From contig JAVIAB010000073.1 in the NCBI GenBank assembly GCA_032433765.1, positions 63,754,199 through 63,818,198 of the forward strand: a stretch of DNA of 64,000 nucleotides. Direction: 5' to 3'. Origin of the DNA: Megaustenia siamemsis. Lineage: Eukaryota > Mollusca > Gastropoda > Stylommatophora > Ariophantidae. The notes under the pieces are model-generated. The model searched no databases. It was not told the DNA's origin and saw nothing but the letters and a program-made list of their open reading frames with translations. This document shows, one piece after another, positions 20,321 to 31,189 of the stretch (positions within the stretch are counted from its first letter, which is position 1; the number at the start of each line of letters is the position of its first letter). The position numbers were made by a program, and so were the translations under genes.

Positions 20321-20591
20321 CGGTATCCACTCCTCACCAATGCTGATATTGGTAAGCCCACAGACCTGTTTGACCTTCTGCTCGGCCCACCCATGATTTG
20401 CCTCTTTTTAGCCTGTCACCTTTCTCTGTGTTGAGCACGTGGTGCAATGGATGCTCTGTATCTGTACTAATCTTCAGGTATGCTCGTGCTCTCCAGATCT
20501 TGATTCTGTCATCCATGGTCGGAAAGTCAAGAAGATACCTCATTGCTACACAGGGAGTGTCTCTCATACATCCCAGGATAATATGCATGGC

Positions 20592-21872
20592 TTAATTTTG
20601 TATTTTCTCCAGCCTATCAATTTGAGTCGTACTGACAGTAAGAATTGCCAAGGCATATTCGATTGGTGCGAGGACTAATCCCTGGAACAGAAGAGTAAGT
20701 AGCCTCTGCTCGATGTTGGCAGCTGCCATGACCTTGAAGGCGGCTAATCCTTTGCGGGATTTTGTTATCACATGGTCTTGAAAACACAGGCTGCGATCAA
20801 ATTTAAGTCCAAGGTATGTCATCAACTTGTCCCTGGTCACCTCATCAGCTCCCATTCGTACTACCGGTGTGGTCGTATGAACGATATGATTGTTAAGGGA
20901 GAACCATGAAACTGATGCTTTATTAGGATTAACCACGGCACCTGATACCTCACACCAGGAAGAAATGCGATCGAGTTCGTCTTGCATTGTGGAAGCGATT
21001 CCCGGTCTGTCTCTTCCCTGTCGATATACCAGAATATCATCAGCAAAAGTCATAGTTCTTCCCCTCCCATCCAGCTGTTGTTCTGTGATCGTTATTGTGT
21101 ACACGTTAAATAGAACTGGTGACAATGGTGAGCCTTGTGGTAGCCCTGGGCAAATGGATGTTGGCTCGGAAGACCAACTTCCACATCTGAGTATCACCTT
21201 CCTCTGAAACAGTGCCGCGGCGATCCATCTAATGAGGAAGGGGTGCACCGCCAGTTTGAGGAGCATATGCATGAGATATTCAAATGGTACCCTGTTGTAT
21301 GCATCCTCCAGATCTATAGCAGCAGCACATGTCTCCTCTCGTCTGTGGAAGCCTTCGAAGACGTCATAGGCTAAAACTGCCGCATTGAGCCATGCCTCTT
21401 TGTTATATCTATAACCTCCGAGTGTGGGTGGGAATACACGTTTCTGTTCAAGGTGGCAGGTGAGGACACGGGCAACTATTTTCTCTAGCAGCTTGCCCAC
21501 AGTGTTCTGCATTGTGATGATTCTGTAGGCACTGATCTGAGAATGGTCCTTGTTTGGCTTCGGAAGCGGTAGCAAGTAGCTGTGTAGCCATTCCGCCTTA
21601 ATCTGGCCGCTCCGAATACTGGCATTAAACTCATTGGCCAGTTTTGTCAAGTCGTCGTCAGCTAAATTGCCAATGTCATCGTACCGAACACCATCTGGAC
21701 CAGAAGCAGTGTTGTGTGACCTTTTAAGTGTCGTGCGAATGGTATCGGTTGTGATTGTGAGATCTTCTTCCAGCCCTACATCCTTACACAATTTTGACAG
21801 CGATCCCCGTATCCTCATTCTTACAGCCTCATTTCTTTGTTCAATGCGTTTGTCAACAAAGGCATTGAACAA
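20592..21872 (-). CDS. Family C reverse transcriptase domain
   Basis: An open frame of 426 codons. It contains the RT fingers entry SGPDGVRYDDI, then LLPLPKPNKDHSQISAYRII, motif A AAIDLEDAYNRVPFEYL with catalytic Asp, motif B GLPQGSPLSPVLFNVYT, and the catalytic FADD in MTFADDILVYRQG, followed by motif D, the YLGLKFD motif and a thumb ending DRLEKIQN. These are the invariant RT motifs of non-LTR retrotransposons, and the enzyme copies element RNA at the nick. A single stop (about 20589-20591) separates it from the downstream segment 'ILGCMRDTPC'. The catalytic residues are intact. Truncation of the 5' part means this copy is not autonomous. Confidence 0.9.
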   Translation of the reverse strand: MFNAFVDKRIEQRNEAVRMRIRGSLSKLCKDVGLEEDLTITTDTIRTTLKRSHNTASGPDGVRYDDIGNLADDDLTKLANEFNASIRSGQIKAEWLHSYLLPLPKPNKDHSQISAYRIITMQNTVGKLLEKIVARVLTCHLEQKRVFPPTLGGYRYNKEAWLNAAVLAYDVFEGFHRREETCAAAIDLEDAYNRVPFEYLMHMLLKLAVHPFLIRWIAAALFQRKVILRCGSWSSEPTSICPGLPQGSPLSPVLFNVYTITITEQQLDGRGRTMTFADDILVYRQGRDRPGIASTMQDELDRISSWCEVSGAVVNPNKASVSWFSLNNHIVHTTTPVVRMGADEVTRDKLMTYLGLKFDRSLCFQDHVITKSRKGLAAFKVMAAANIEQRLLTLLFQGLVLAPIEYALAILTVSTTQIDRLEKIQN

Positions 21873-21888
21873 AGAAATCGAGATGCTA

Positions 21889-22118
21889 AAATAAATCTAT
21901 GTCTAAGTAATGATAAAGGAACAGCTGGAATTATTGTGACAACTAGGAAAGTCGAGGGATGATGAGAGAGAGAGAGAGATAAGAGGAAAGATACCAGACA
22001 GTTTAAGAGAATGGCTTGGCAGAAGGTGAACAACAGAAATGATAAATAACTGTCGAGATCGAAAGTTGTGGAGAGACATGATCACCTATGCCAGCAAGCA
22101 TGGTACTTGATGATGATG
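21889..22118 (+). mobile_element. LINE family E 3'-terminal fragment
   Basis: About 230 bp on the + strand ending with 'gcatggtacttgatgatgat' and an (ATG)n tail. It matches the 3' end of the copy ending at 45290. It joins head-to-head with the 5' truncation point of the family C copy, and both lie within one duplicated target site. Confidence 0.8.
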
Positions 22119-22139
22119 ATGATGTCTAGGTATAAAATC

Positions 22140-22640
22140 ATGTATTACTATGTCTATTATATTTTCAGATGTTTCTTTCATAAAAGTTTACTTTTGGGCC
22201 ATCAACTATAGCAATCTGTTATATGTAATAAATATCTTTTTCCAGAGATAGCGGTGGGATATGGTCCTGTCATATCCATACTAATCTTTTGCATGGCTAA
22301 ATATCTCTTATCCATTTCCTGTGCTGGGTAATGTTGTTCTCTTAAATTCCTGTATTTACAATTCTGTCAGTTACTCTCATGTTGAATTACATCTTTATAC
22401 ATGTTCTGCCAATAGCATTTTCTTTGTATTGCATTCATTACTTTATCTCTACCCACATGACCATTCTCTTTATAATGAGCATTTAGTATTTCTTTGATAA
22501 GTAACTTTGGTATGTATACTCTACTGTTGTGTTCTTCATCCTTGTCATCTAAATAGTGTAATACATTTTCTTGCTTGTTGATATTAAAATCCTTCCATCT
22601 CTTGATATTTTTCTGTTTTCTGATATCTTGAGTCACGGAT
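22140..22640 (-). pseudogene. Ty3/gypsy integrase, zinc-binding domain and N-terminal half of the core
   Basis: Minus-strand frame 22367-22636 encodes a H2C2-type zinc-binding region: PKLLIKEILNAHYKENGHVG, then RDKVMNAIQRKCYWQNMYKD. The His/His and the first Cys are not all in canonical form, but the 'GH.G..k....i...yyWp.m..dv' pattern is clear. It is followed at about 22200-22330 by MDMTGPYPTAISGKRYLL (first Asp of the DDE triad) and two stops. It belongs to the same decayed element as 19200-19524 and 24766-25262. Confidence 0.85.
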
Positions 22641-22748
22641 AAATATAAAATTAGATAACATCACCTTGAATGAAGTAGAGATGGCTTTAAGACTCAAGGC
22701 TAACAACAAGATTGCAGGTGAAGATGACATAACATTCGAGATGCTAAA
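22641..22748 (+). mobile_element. LINE family B, 5' piece of a split copy
   Basis: Encodes TLNEVEMALRLKANNKIAG and DDITFEMLK, the RT entry region. Sequence continues after the antisense LINE B insertion at about 23736. Confidence 0.72.
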
Positions 22749-23735
22749 ATAAATCCATCTATTGACCTTTCGAGCCATAGCTGGCCCATAGGGCGTAGAC
22801 CAAGATACTCCTTATCTTATCTGAATTATTGTTCTAGCAGCTTTTAATTCTTTTAAAGATATTTTATCAAATCTCGCCATTTGTCTCTGTTCTGTGCAAG
22901 CAGCTCTATCTCATTGAGGGAGCCGATTCCTGCTGCTCTTGCCTCTCTCATCAATGTTCTTCTCAGTGTCTCTCTGGGTCTTCCTCTTTTCCTCTTACCT
23001 ATTGTTTCCCACATGAGGGCTTGCTTTGCTATTCTGTTTTTATCTCTTCTCATCACATGTCCAACATATAACCATCGTCTTTTCTTTATTACTGAAGATA
23101 TAAGTGGTTGATTGGCGATTTCTCTAATTTCCTCATTTGTTTTGAATTCATTCCACGCTATACCAAGTATTTTCCTTAGACATTTATTTTCAAATGCGTT
23201 CAACTTTGTTTCTATATCTCTTGTTGTTTTCCAGTTTTCACACGCATAGGTAAGGGTTGATAGTACATTTGATTTGAATAGCCTAAGTTTTGTGTTTGTG
23301 CTGATGAGTTTTGATTTCCACAACTTTTCAAGACTTCTGAAAAGCATTGCTGCTTTAGCTATTCTGATTCTAATTTCTCTGCTTGTATCCCCTTCTCGAT
23401 CAATGTGACTTCCAAGATAGAAAAAGTGATCGATCTCTTCCACTGGTTTATTTTCCATGTATATTTTGTCGTCTGTTGGAATTAAGGTTTTCATGACTTT
23501 AGTCTTTTCATGATTGATCTCAAGCCCAATTTTGCTGGCTATTGATGATAGTTCATTTGTGTTTTCCTGCATCGTTTTTATCTGACTGCTGATAAGAACT
23601 ATGTATTCAGCAAAGTCGAGGTCCTCCAAATCATCTCCTTGTATCCATTCGATGCCTTTATTACCAGTGCAGCATTTCTTCATTATGAAATCCATAACAA
23701 CTTCAAATAACAAGGGAGATAAAATACATCCTTGT
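22749..23735 (-). mobile_element. LINE family B, antisense, nested in an older LINE B
   Basis: Contains the long frame 22853-23713 (286 codons) with the RT C-terminal part: LEDLDFAEYIVLISS at the catalytic motif, where FADD is replaced by FAEY, then GLEINHEKTKVM and FYLGSHIDREGD. The C-terminal domain follows (LSTLTYACENWKTT, YVGHVMRRDKNRIAKQALMW, GRPRETLRRTLMREARAAGI). The 3' end at 22749-22800 shows the family tail (+ strand 'ctattgacctttcgagccat'). The frame is intact but 5'-truncated, and one catalytic Asp is replaced. Confidence 0.88.
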
Positions 23736-24765
23736 TTAAATATAAACTATATCCTTGTGCAAAAGAAATGGATAGTCATAATTTAAAACACCTGCAGAAA
23801 ATGTTTAGCGCAATATTGAAAGAAGAAATAGTTCCTACAAAAGGAAAAAGAGATATAATTGTCAAAATTCCAAAAAACGGCAATCTCAAGGATTGCAACA
23901 ACTGGAGAAGCATAATACTGAAGTACTGCACAGATGACAAAGGCATTGAATGGACACTTGGATTTCAGTTGGAGGACCTTGATTTTGTGGATGACATAGT
24001 TCTTATCAATAGCAATGTGAACATGATGCAAGAAAAAAACAAATGCCATATCATCAAAGGCTAGGAAAACTGGATCAACCAAGAAAAGACAAAGGTAATG
24101 AAAAATCAAATTCGCCCAGAAGAAAAAATATACTTTGAAGGAAAAGCAGAGGAAGAAGTAGATCACTTTGTATATCTTGGAAGCTGCTTAGATCAAGGAG
24201 ACACAAAGAAATAAATTAGAATCAGAATAGCAAAAGCAGCAATGACTTTCAAAACTTGATAAAATATAGAAATAAAAATTACTAAGCACAAACACAAAGC
24301 TCATGATTTTCACATCAAATGTATTATCCACCCTAACAACTAAAGAAATATAAAATAAACTGAATTTGTTTTCATATGCTGGAGGAAAATACTTTGTATA
24401 CCATGGAATAAGTTTAAGACTAGTGTAGAAATAAGAGATATGACAAAGCATTCAAAAATATCAACTATAATCAAGTTAAGGTGGTCATATTTGGGCCATG
24501 TGATGAGACGAGACAATAAAAAAATTTCAAAACAGGTCCTTACATGGGAACCAGAGGGTGGAATAAATAGAGGCATACCTAGAGAAACACTAAAAAGACC
24601 TTTAAAATGAGAGGCAACAACAGCAGGCATCAGCTCTGTCACCGAGATTGAAGAACTCACCTAGAACAGAGCCATTTGGGGAGACAATGCAGGTCCTGTG
24701 CAAGGTCTGACAGTTGAAAGATCATCAATCTAGAATTTCTGCCCTATGTTCTGTCTTCAGCCTGA
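23736..24765 (+). mobile_element. LINE family B, 3' part of the split older copy
   Basis: Continues the + strand copy: FSAILKEEIVPTKGKRDIIV, then IPKNGNLKDCNNWRS, LEDLDFVDDIVLINSNVN (catalytic VDD) and, through many stops, the C-terminal domain. It ends with a 'ctgccctatgttctgtcttc' tail near 24765. Confidence 0.8.
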
Positions 24766-25262
24766 AAAGACATTTTCTTTATTCTGGATCTGCTTCTTGG
24801 ATTTCTTTACTTTTCCATTTTGGTTTTCCTTTATTCTTCTCTTAAGTAGTAAGTCTTTTTCATCCTGTTCTGACAGTCTATTTGATCTCATTTGATTAGT
24901 ATTTATAATATTCACTTGAAACATATGGTCATCTGTATCTGTGCATGAACTCAATTTGGCCCCCTCATCTTTTCCTCTTAATTTATACATTCGTGACAGC
25001 CAATTAGTACATGCGTTCTTCTTGCCAACCATATACTCTTTTTTTTTTCTCCTGATTCCGGTATGGTCAGACTTCACATATCTATATTTCTATTTTTTTA
25101 TTATTGAATCTATGTTTTTCAGTGGTTTATGATCTCTTTTAATGGTCAATTTATTCTAATGTATGTAATAATGTAATTTCTGCAATGCATAATGTATAGC
25201 ATAGGATTCCTTCTCTATGGTTGGCCATTTTCTTTGCATTTTACTTCATTTATGTGATAGAA
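24766..25262 (-). pseudogene. Ty3/gypsy RNase H and tether region
   Basis: Minus-strand translation gives ESYAIHYALQKLHYYIH, then KRDHKPLKNIDS and, in frame 24757-25077, GKKNACTNWLSRMYKLRGKD. This is the typical end of a gypsy RNase H ('E.yAi..aL..f..yl', 'tDHkPL', 'GK.N..aD.LSR'). The usual TDH is RDH and ADALSR is NWLSR, so catalysis is doubtful. It is the upstream neighbour of the integrase pieces, separated from them by the LINE B block. Confidence 0.82.
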
Positions 25263-25267
25263 AGTAT

Positions 25268-27660
25268 GTCATCATCATGTGCCATACCGTCTGAAATAGG
25301 CGATCATGTCCTTCCACAATCTACTATCTATAGTGCATCGTATTAGTTCTGTTGTTGACTGTTTGTCATGTCATGACACCAAGCTATCTAGTATTTCTTC
25401 TCTCTTTGTTGTCCGCAACCTCTCTTTCCTCGTATTTTACCTGTTGTAACCAAGTATTCCAACTTTTCTCTTTTCATGATGTGCCCGAAAAATGTTGATT
25501 GTTTCTTTCTGATGTTTTTTAGGAGCTCTCTCTTTTTTTGTAGGCCTCTTTGAGAATTTCCTCATTGGTCTTTTTATTGGTCCAGGAAACTTTCAACATT
25601 CTTCTGAGAAATCCATCTCTGTGGCCTCTAACCATCTTTTCATTTGTTCTACTGTCCACGATTCGCTTCCATAGGTCAGAATTGGTTCTATATAGCACTG
25701 ATGAACTCTGTTTCTCACTTCTATTGACATAGATTTATTGCATAAGATATTTTTCATTTTCTGAAATGCTATTTTGGCCTGAGCTATTCTGTGTTTTATT
25801 TCTGTGGTACTTCTTCCATCTGATATTATTATTGTGCCTAAATATTTGAAGCGTTGCACTTGTTCCAAATTTGTCCTGTTTATTTTTATGCTGCATGATG
25901 GTGATGATTGTTTCTTTGATATGACCATTACTTCTGTTTTCTTACTATCCAGACTTAGACCTTTTTTGTTGCTTTCTTTTACTATTATGTCTATCATTTC
26001 TTGTAGTTCATTCTCTGTCTCTGCTTTTACGACTGTGTCATCCGCATATCATAAATTATTTATGTTGTGACCGTTGACTTCAATTCCTTTTTTGTCTGCT
26101 ATTGATCTTATAATATGTTCGCTGTAAAGTGAAAACAAATCTGTCGACAGAACACGGCGTTGTCTGACTCTTTGTTTTATATATTGACACTGTCCTGTTT
26201 GGTTGCTAATTCTTATGGCTGCTGTTTGTTGCCAGTACATGTTTATTATGATTTGCAGATCCTTGTTATCAATGTTTAATTTCTCCACATTGTTCTTCAC
26301 TTATTTCTGGTTTTATTTTGTTTCTTACACATCTCACGATGATTTTCAGTAATATTTTCGTCCTTTGGCTCATGAGACTAATAGTGGGATGGTCCTCACA
26401 ATCAGTGGCGCCTGACTTCTTCGGTATGGCTACATAGATCAATTTTAGTAGATCTTCGGGTATGTGTCCAATGTTATATATGTCATTGAGTAGTTTTGTT
26501 GTGACTTGTACTCCTAGCTCTCCTAATAATAATAAAGGACCTGGAGCTTTGCCTCTTTTCATGTGTTGAATTGCCTCCTCCACTTCACTCTGCATTATTG
26601 ATGGGCCTGTGTCTTTGTTTGAATTGTTTAGCTCTGGTCTCTCATCATCATAGAGTTGACTGATATATTCTGTCCACCTTTCCATTATCTTCTCCTGTCT
26701 TATTATTATATTTCCTTCCTTTGATTTCACACATACTGAAACTTTGACTTCTTTTCTTCCTGTTAATTCATTTAATTGATTGTGCATAAATTTTGAGTGT
26801 TTCTTTTTTTGTTTTTCCATTTCTTCACATTTCTGCTTTAACCATCCTTCCTTTGCTTCTCTGCATTTTTTCTGGATCTCTTTGTGCAATATTTTGTATG
26901 TCCTTTCTTATTTCTTATGTTTTCGTCTTTCGTCCATTAGTTCTAGTATTTCTATTGTCATCCATTTCTTTTTGTTGATTCTTTTAGTCACTGGTATTAC
27001 TTCTTTTAATGTTTGTTGAGTCGATTGTTTGAGCATTTCCCACTGTTCCTCGGTGTTCTGTATTTTCTCAATAGCATTATATATATTTTTCTGGGTAAGT
27101 AAAGCGGCACAATATGTACCATTTTGGCACGCAAGGTTTCTGTTTTTGAGATTGTGGTTCTGCCCTATGTGCCGTCTTCGGCTCAAAAGGACAATAGATA
27201 GATAGATAGAAAGCGGCACGGGCGTAATACTGACCACATACCCTGAAAATCATGTGCTGAAGGTCTGTAAAATTTATGGTTACTAACACCATATTCTCTA
27301 TACGCCACTTGGTGTGATGGAGCTCTTTACTTACTTTTATTATATCTATTTTGTACCATCGTACTGTACTTATCACTCATCTGACTATCTACTCTAAGCA
27401 TATCTAGTTCTAATTTAATATTTCTTGGGGATTTCTGTGTCTTCTGCAGTTTTATTCTTATCTTTCCAACTACTGGTACATGGTCACTATTGTAATCTGC
27501 CCCTGGCCTTGTTTTAACAGATGTTAGCCCTTTCCTGAATCTTCTCTACCAGTATAAAATGAATTTGATTGTGTACTTTTTTGTCTGGGCTTTGCCATGT
27601 CCATAGTCGCCTAGAGTGTTGTTTGGACCAGGTGTTACCTATAATCATTTCATGTTATTG
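25268..27660 (-). mobile_element. LINE family E, long decayed minus-strand copy
   Basis: The 3' tail (catcatcatgtgccatacc) is at 25268. Upstream on the minus strand: C-terminal domain (about 25440-25700), CSIKINRTNLEQVQRFKYLG at 25820-25900, a degraded YADD (about 26040), the RT fragment 26269-26889 with MKRGKAPGP and IYVAIPKKSGATDCEDH, the linker 26908-27070, and endonuclease-end sequence at 27345-27660 (SDHVPVVGKIRI). A 249-bp insert at 27090-27338 splits it. Confidence 0.85.
27090..27338 (+). mobile_element. Composite insert: LINE B-type tail plus SINE-3 3' fragment
   Basis: Flanked by ATTATATATATTTT (27076-27089) and ATTATATCTATTTT (27339-27352), a 14-bp duplication with one difference. 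It contains 'ctgccctatgtgccgtcttc', a short (GATA)n tail of LINE B type, then about 130 bp identical in order to the 3' part of the SINE at 62769-63016 (gcggcacgggcgtaatac ... cgccacttggtgtgatgg). Confidence 0.75.
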
Positions 27661-28315
27661 GTTATGGAAGGCCTCGATATCACTGCAAACGAATTAAATC
27701 CATAATTGCTCAACCGCCCGTGCCAGTGGAATCATCCGAATTACTAACTCATCTCCCAAACAAAGAAAGGTAACTGTAGTCCCCATCGTAACAGTCTCAG
27801 CACACGCCAAAAGACATAAGGCGAAACCGCGCAGAAAGTGAACACAGCCAACTGTTCCCTGTCATATGATATCATCATTCATCGTAAACAAGCAGGATAT
27901 CGAAACAGGATCAAAATGGATGAGACATACAGCTCACGGTGTGCACAGAGCACTTAACTCAGTAGCTCCTGCAACAAGCCGGACTTGGAATATGAGGAAA
28001 CTGCAAGAAAGAACACTTCGACATAGCCTTCAATGGTTCCTGCCGCCTATCCACCATATACCATGGAAGTTCACGTCTTCCCGAAAATGATGATCGTCAT
28101 ATTCAGAACAAAAAAATGTATAGCGCTGGATGATGTTAGGACATCGGTCTTGACACCAACCGAACATATAAACACACAGGTAGTCGTCGAATTATCCCTG
28201 TCACACATCAAACAACAGACCCTGCGGTTAGCGTACAACGAACGAAACACGGTGCAAATTCCCCAGAGGAAAATCATCGGTCCACTTGACGGAGCAATCC
28301 ATTAATGTGTTTCAG
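27655..28315. repeat. Unclassified dispersed repeat (copy 1 of 3)
   Basis: Shares blocks 'attaaatccataattgctca' and 'ggaatatgaggaaactgcaa' with 62400-62690, and the second block with 38985-39335. The small ORFs (27866-28090, 28033-28305) overlap each other and match no family I know. No terminal repeats were identified. Confidence 0.7.
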
Positions 28316-29318
28316 CATGTAAATAACTTACGTCAAAGAATTCCAACGTCGGCTATTGAACAGCACACAATGTGACGTAAACCGCATGTCAACACTAGAT
28401 GGTGAAGGTCGCTTTTACAATACTTGATTTGTCAAAAAGAAACATTGCTGTATGTACTCGGCGGTGCAGATTTGTCCACTTCGTCTGCGTAGATTTGCTA
28501 AGTAGAACATCATTTTGATTTCAACACAGAAAATTGCAATCAGAGAGCCGAATTTAATCAAACCCCAGATGCATTGTGTGCAGCAATCGAGAGAACGTGA
28601 AGCGTTCCACCATTTTGAAACGGAAGTCTTCCTTTTAGAAATCACTAAATAGTCTTTTTAAACACTCAGGTGTTCACTGTTAATTTGAGAGATTAAGTGC
28701 CGTGAATTAAGCGGATTGTAAAACATTATTAAATCACTTATGGTCACTGGCGAGGTGAACAGTAAAACATAGACCAACTGAAAATACAAATTTAATAAAA
28801 ATGACCCAGTAAATAAAATATGAATTTCACTTTTACTCACAGAAATTATGAAACTGAATTTCTGTATAAACAAATATAGGTGTTCAATGTTAACAAAAAA
28901 GATCAAATGTTGTGAATTAGATGTATCGTAACATACATTATATAGTCGTGGTGTAATTTTTCTGTGAGTGGTGGGCTTGACAAACATTCTGGTCAGACTT
29001 CACGGGAGGGAATTCTGTATTTGACGACACGACTGCATAAAACTAAGGTAGTTGTTTTAAAGTGTAAGTTTTCAGATGTGCCATCTGTAATATATTGAGC
29101 TATATTTTTCAATGTATTTCATATCACCATCGTCTTTTCTTAAATTGTATCATATAAGTCTATTTAGTTCTTTTCATGAAACTTTTTAAAATAATTTATT
29201 TTATTTTCTATTGTGGTGCGTGTGTTGTGTGGATGTTTTACATCGCTATCTTTTACAGTATAAAGTTAGCTGAGTTGAATATCAATATTCTACTGGCTGC
29301 TTTATTATTTATCAACAG
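28316..29318. other. Unassigned intron sequence before the third exon
   Basis: A+T-rich, no recognisable repeat. Two similar 'gtgttcactgttaatttgag' / 'gtgttcaatgttaacaaaaa' blocks at 28671 and 28882 suggest an old local duplication. Confidence 0.45.
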
Positions 29319-29428
29319 ATGATGTTCAAGAAGCATATAATCTAATCAAAGATTTAGAACCAACAACTCCTCAAGAATACATTCTTAAAGGAGTTGTCAA
29401 TGCAGCACTTGGTCAAGAACAAGGATCA
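29319..29428 (+). CDS. IFT56: IFT56 (TTC26) internal exon, third in window
   Basis: A 110-bp exon after TCAACAG and before GTAAATATG. The first two bases complete the Asp codon begun in the previous exon. The reading is DVQEAYNLIKDLEPT and KDLEPTTPQEYILKGVV, ending GQEQGS in phase 0. This is the strongly conserved TPR segment of IFT56, with only conservative differences from the vertebrate protein as I recall it. No frameshift or stop, so the host gene appears functional here. Confidence 0.96.
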
Positions 29429-29815
29429 GTAAATATGCTTAACTTAATTTTTTTATTACTCACTAATGACTGCTTGGATGCTGATCTAGATAATTGATTT
29501 TCAATTGTTTACTTTAGTTCCACATATATAGTGTAGTGTAGTTTAGATCTGGTTACATGTGTTGTACTGGCATATACTGTGGTAGAATTTCTGTGACATT
29601 TACCTATCCTTCTGATTAGTGGTCTTTCATAGTTCATAAGCAAAAATAACAATACAAAAATGTTTGTTACAGCTTTATGGGTGAGAAACACAACAAAACA
29701 GAATGTTTTGACCTAAATCTTCATATGTGCCCTTTCTTCCAGTCACCACATTAGCAATGTCAATAAGGCAAGGATGGATGTCAGGATGATCAAGATCATT
29801 GCGAGAGTGAAACGC
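29429..29815. other. Unassigned intron sequence
   Basis: No recognisable gene or repeat. Confidence 0.4.
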
Positions 29816-29819
29816 CAGT

Positions 29820-30200
29820 GATTGTTTATATTCTTGCTTTTGTAGGCTTTGGTGCTATCAGTACTGGATTATGGTTTGTGTATGCCGACTCATTGCACAG
29901 ATCGCAAGGTTGGAAAGGGTTCTAAATGAGAGCGTAAGGACAGTACAGATATACACCAGAGACACACCTATCTGTTCAATGGAATTACCAAGCGTTAGAA
30001 TATGAACAAGTATGTTCAGGTCCTGGCCTATTTGAATGTGGTATGAAACAGAAATCATCCCTTACATTAGGAATCAGGTGCAACCAAAAGCAAGTGATAT
30101 ATATGCAGAAAATCCTGGATAGCGAAAGCTGAAAAGTCCGTAAGGAGAATATGTGAGTTGAATGATATCCAGGCTGGCAAGGATTGAGTAGAAGTAACAG
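29820..30200 (+). mobile_element. LINE fragment (RT thumb, RNase-H-bearing type)
   Basis: Translation with frameshifts gives ALVLSVLDYGLCMPTHC and ESVRTVQIYTRDTPICSMEL. This is the conserved region between RT and RNase H in I-type LINEs (compare ILGCMRDTPCVAMRYLL in family C). A related RNase H scrap is at 31190-31615. Confidence 0.7.
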
Positions 30201-31189
30201 TGAAAAAAAAAAACCAGGGGATTACTAAAGTAATCATTCAACTCAGTAGGGACTTTTATAAATTGGAATCTGGTAACTTCCAGGAATAATGAAAAGCCAA
30301 GTTCGATTTTTTTTCTACATCACCGCCATTTTAAGAAATTGGCTAAAGGAGCTCGCACTTTAGCGCATTTTCCCAGAGATGTCACATGACTTGTGTTACT
30401 GTTTATATATGTCAGGTGAAATGTTAGGAAATACCCTACTGTCAGGTGAAAGAATTATTCGAATACTCGTAGCTGTTTTCAAGATATTCATGATTGAATG
30501 CATTATTTGTACATTTTTAATGATTTTTTTCCATATTAAACAGTAAATTTATTGGTTGATATTGACAAAACACAGATTTTTAAATTCAGCACCCATTTAA
30601 ATATAAGCATGCACACATTTTAAAGCGATCTGCCTATAATATCATGTTGAAATAATAATTTAAAGGGAGCATTTCCATAGGTAGAAATCACGTCGCACAC
30701 CATATTTGATAGTCAAATCCCATGTCTCAGAATAGCTCTGCTTTTTAAAAATATTTTAAAATTAATTAAATAGGGTAAAAACAATAATGGGTTTTTAAAA
30801 TTCATTTACCATTTAAATATAAGTGTGTGAAATTTGAAAGTTATCTGTCTATAATTTTATGTCTAAATAAATTATTAAATGGCAGGGACTATCCCTTTAA
30901 AAACCATTGTGCCATCATCGGCCAACTCTCAATTTTCCAGGCATGGACAACTGTCCAAATGGGCCCCATGATATTTTTCTCTATGTTCTTCTTAATCAAT
31001 TTAAGTCAAAATTAATTCATTAAAAAATTCATAACTTTTTTCTAATTGTTGTACAGACATAATAATTAAGGTGTCATTGTTTAGTTTGCATCAAGGGCTA
31101 TCTAGCTAGCTTGTTTTAAATCACAACAGACTATTTCAAAATTTTTATCAAAGTACCTAAACCCAGCAGGGAGTGTTGCAACTAGGCCT
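30201..31189. other. Unassigned A+T-rich stretch
   Basis: Two diverged copies of a block around 'accatttaaatataag' occur at 30590 and 30808, each followed by similar text, so an internal duplication of about 200 bp is present. No gene. Confidence 0.45.

Larger units (their letters stand above)
19525..21888 (-). mobile_element. LINE family C (RT + RNase H), 5'-truncated, fairly young
   Basis: Minus-strand LINE running from the 5' truncation near 21888 to the 3' end near 19525, where the 3' UTR contains 'tgcaatgatgatgacccgc'. It holds three open pieces: RT 20592-21872, a continuation 20334-20588 in the same frame after a single nonsense codon, and RNase H 19574-20320 after a frameshift. No endonuclease is present. 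Other copies of the family are at 32640-35050, 46214-47120 and 51177-52515, with a 3' scrap at 38462-38612. Confidence 0.9.

Noticed and set aside
22881..23111. Signal-peptide-like ORFs (MSLFCASSSISLREPIP and relatives at 18737, 48101, 52962)
   Set aside because: Antisense of the conserved LINE B C-terminal region. They recur at each copy because the LINE recurs.
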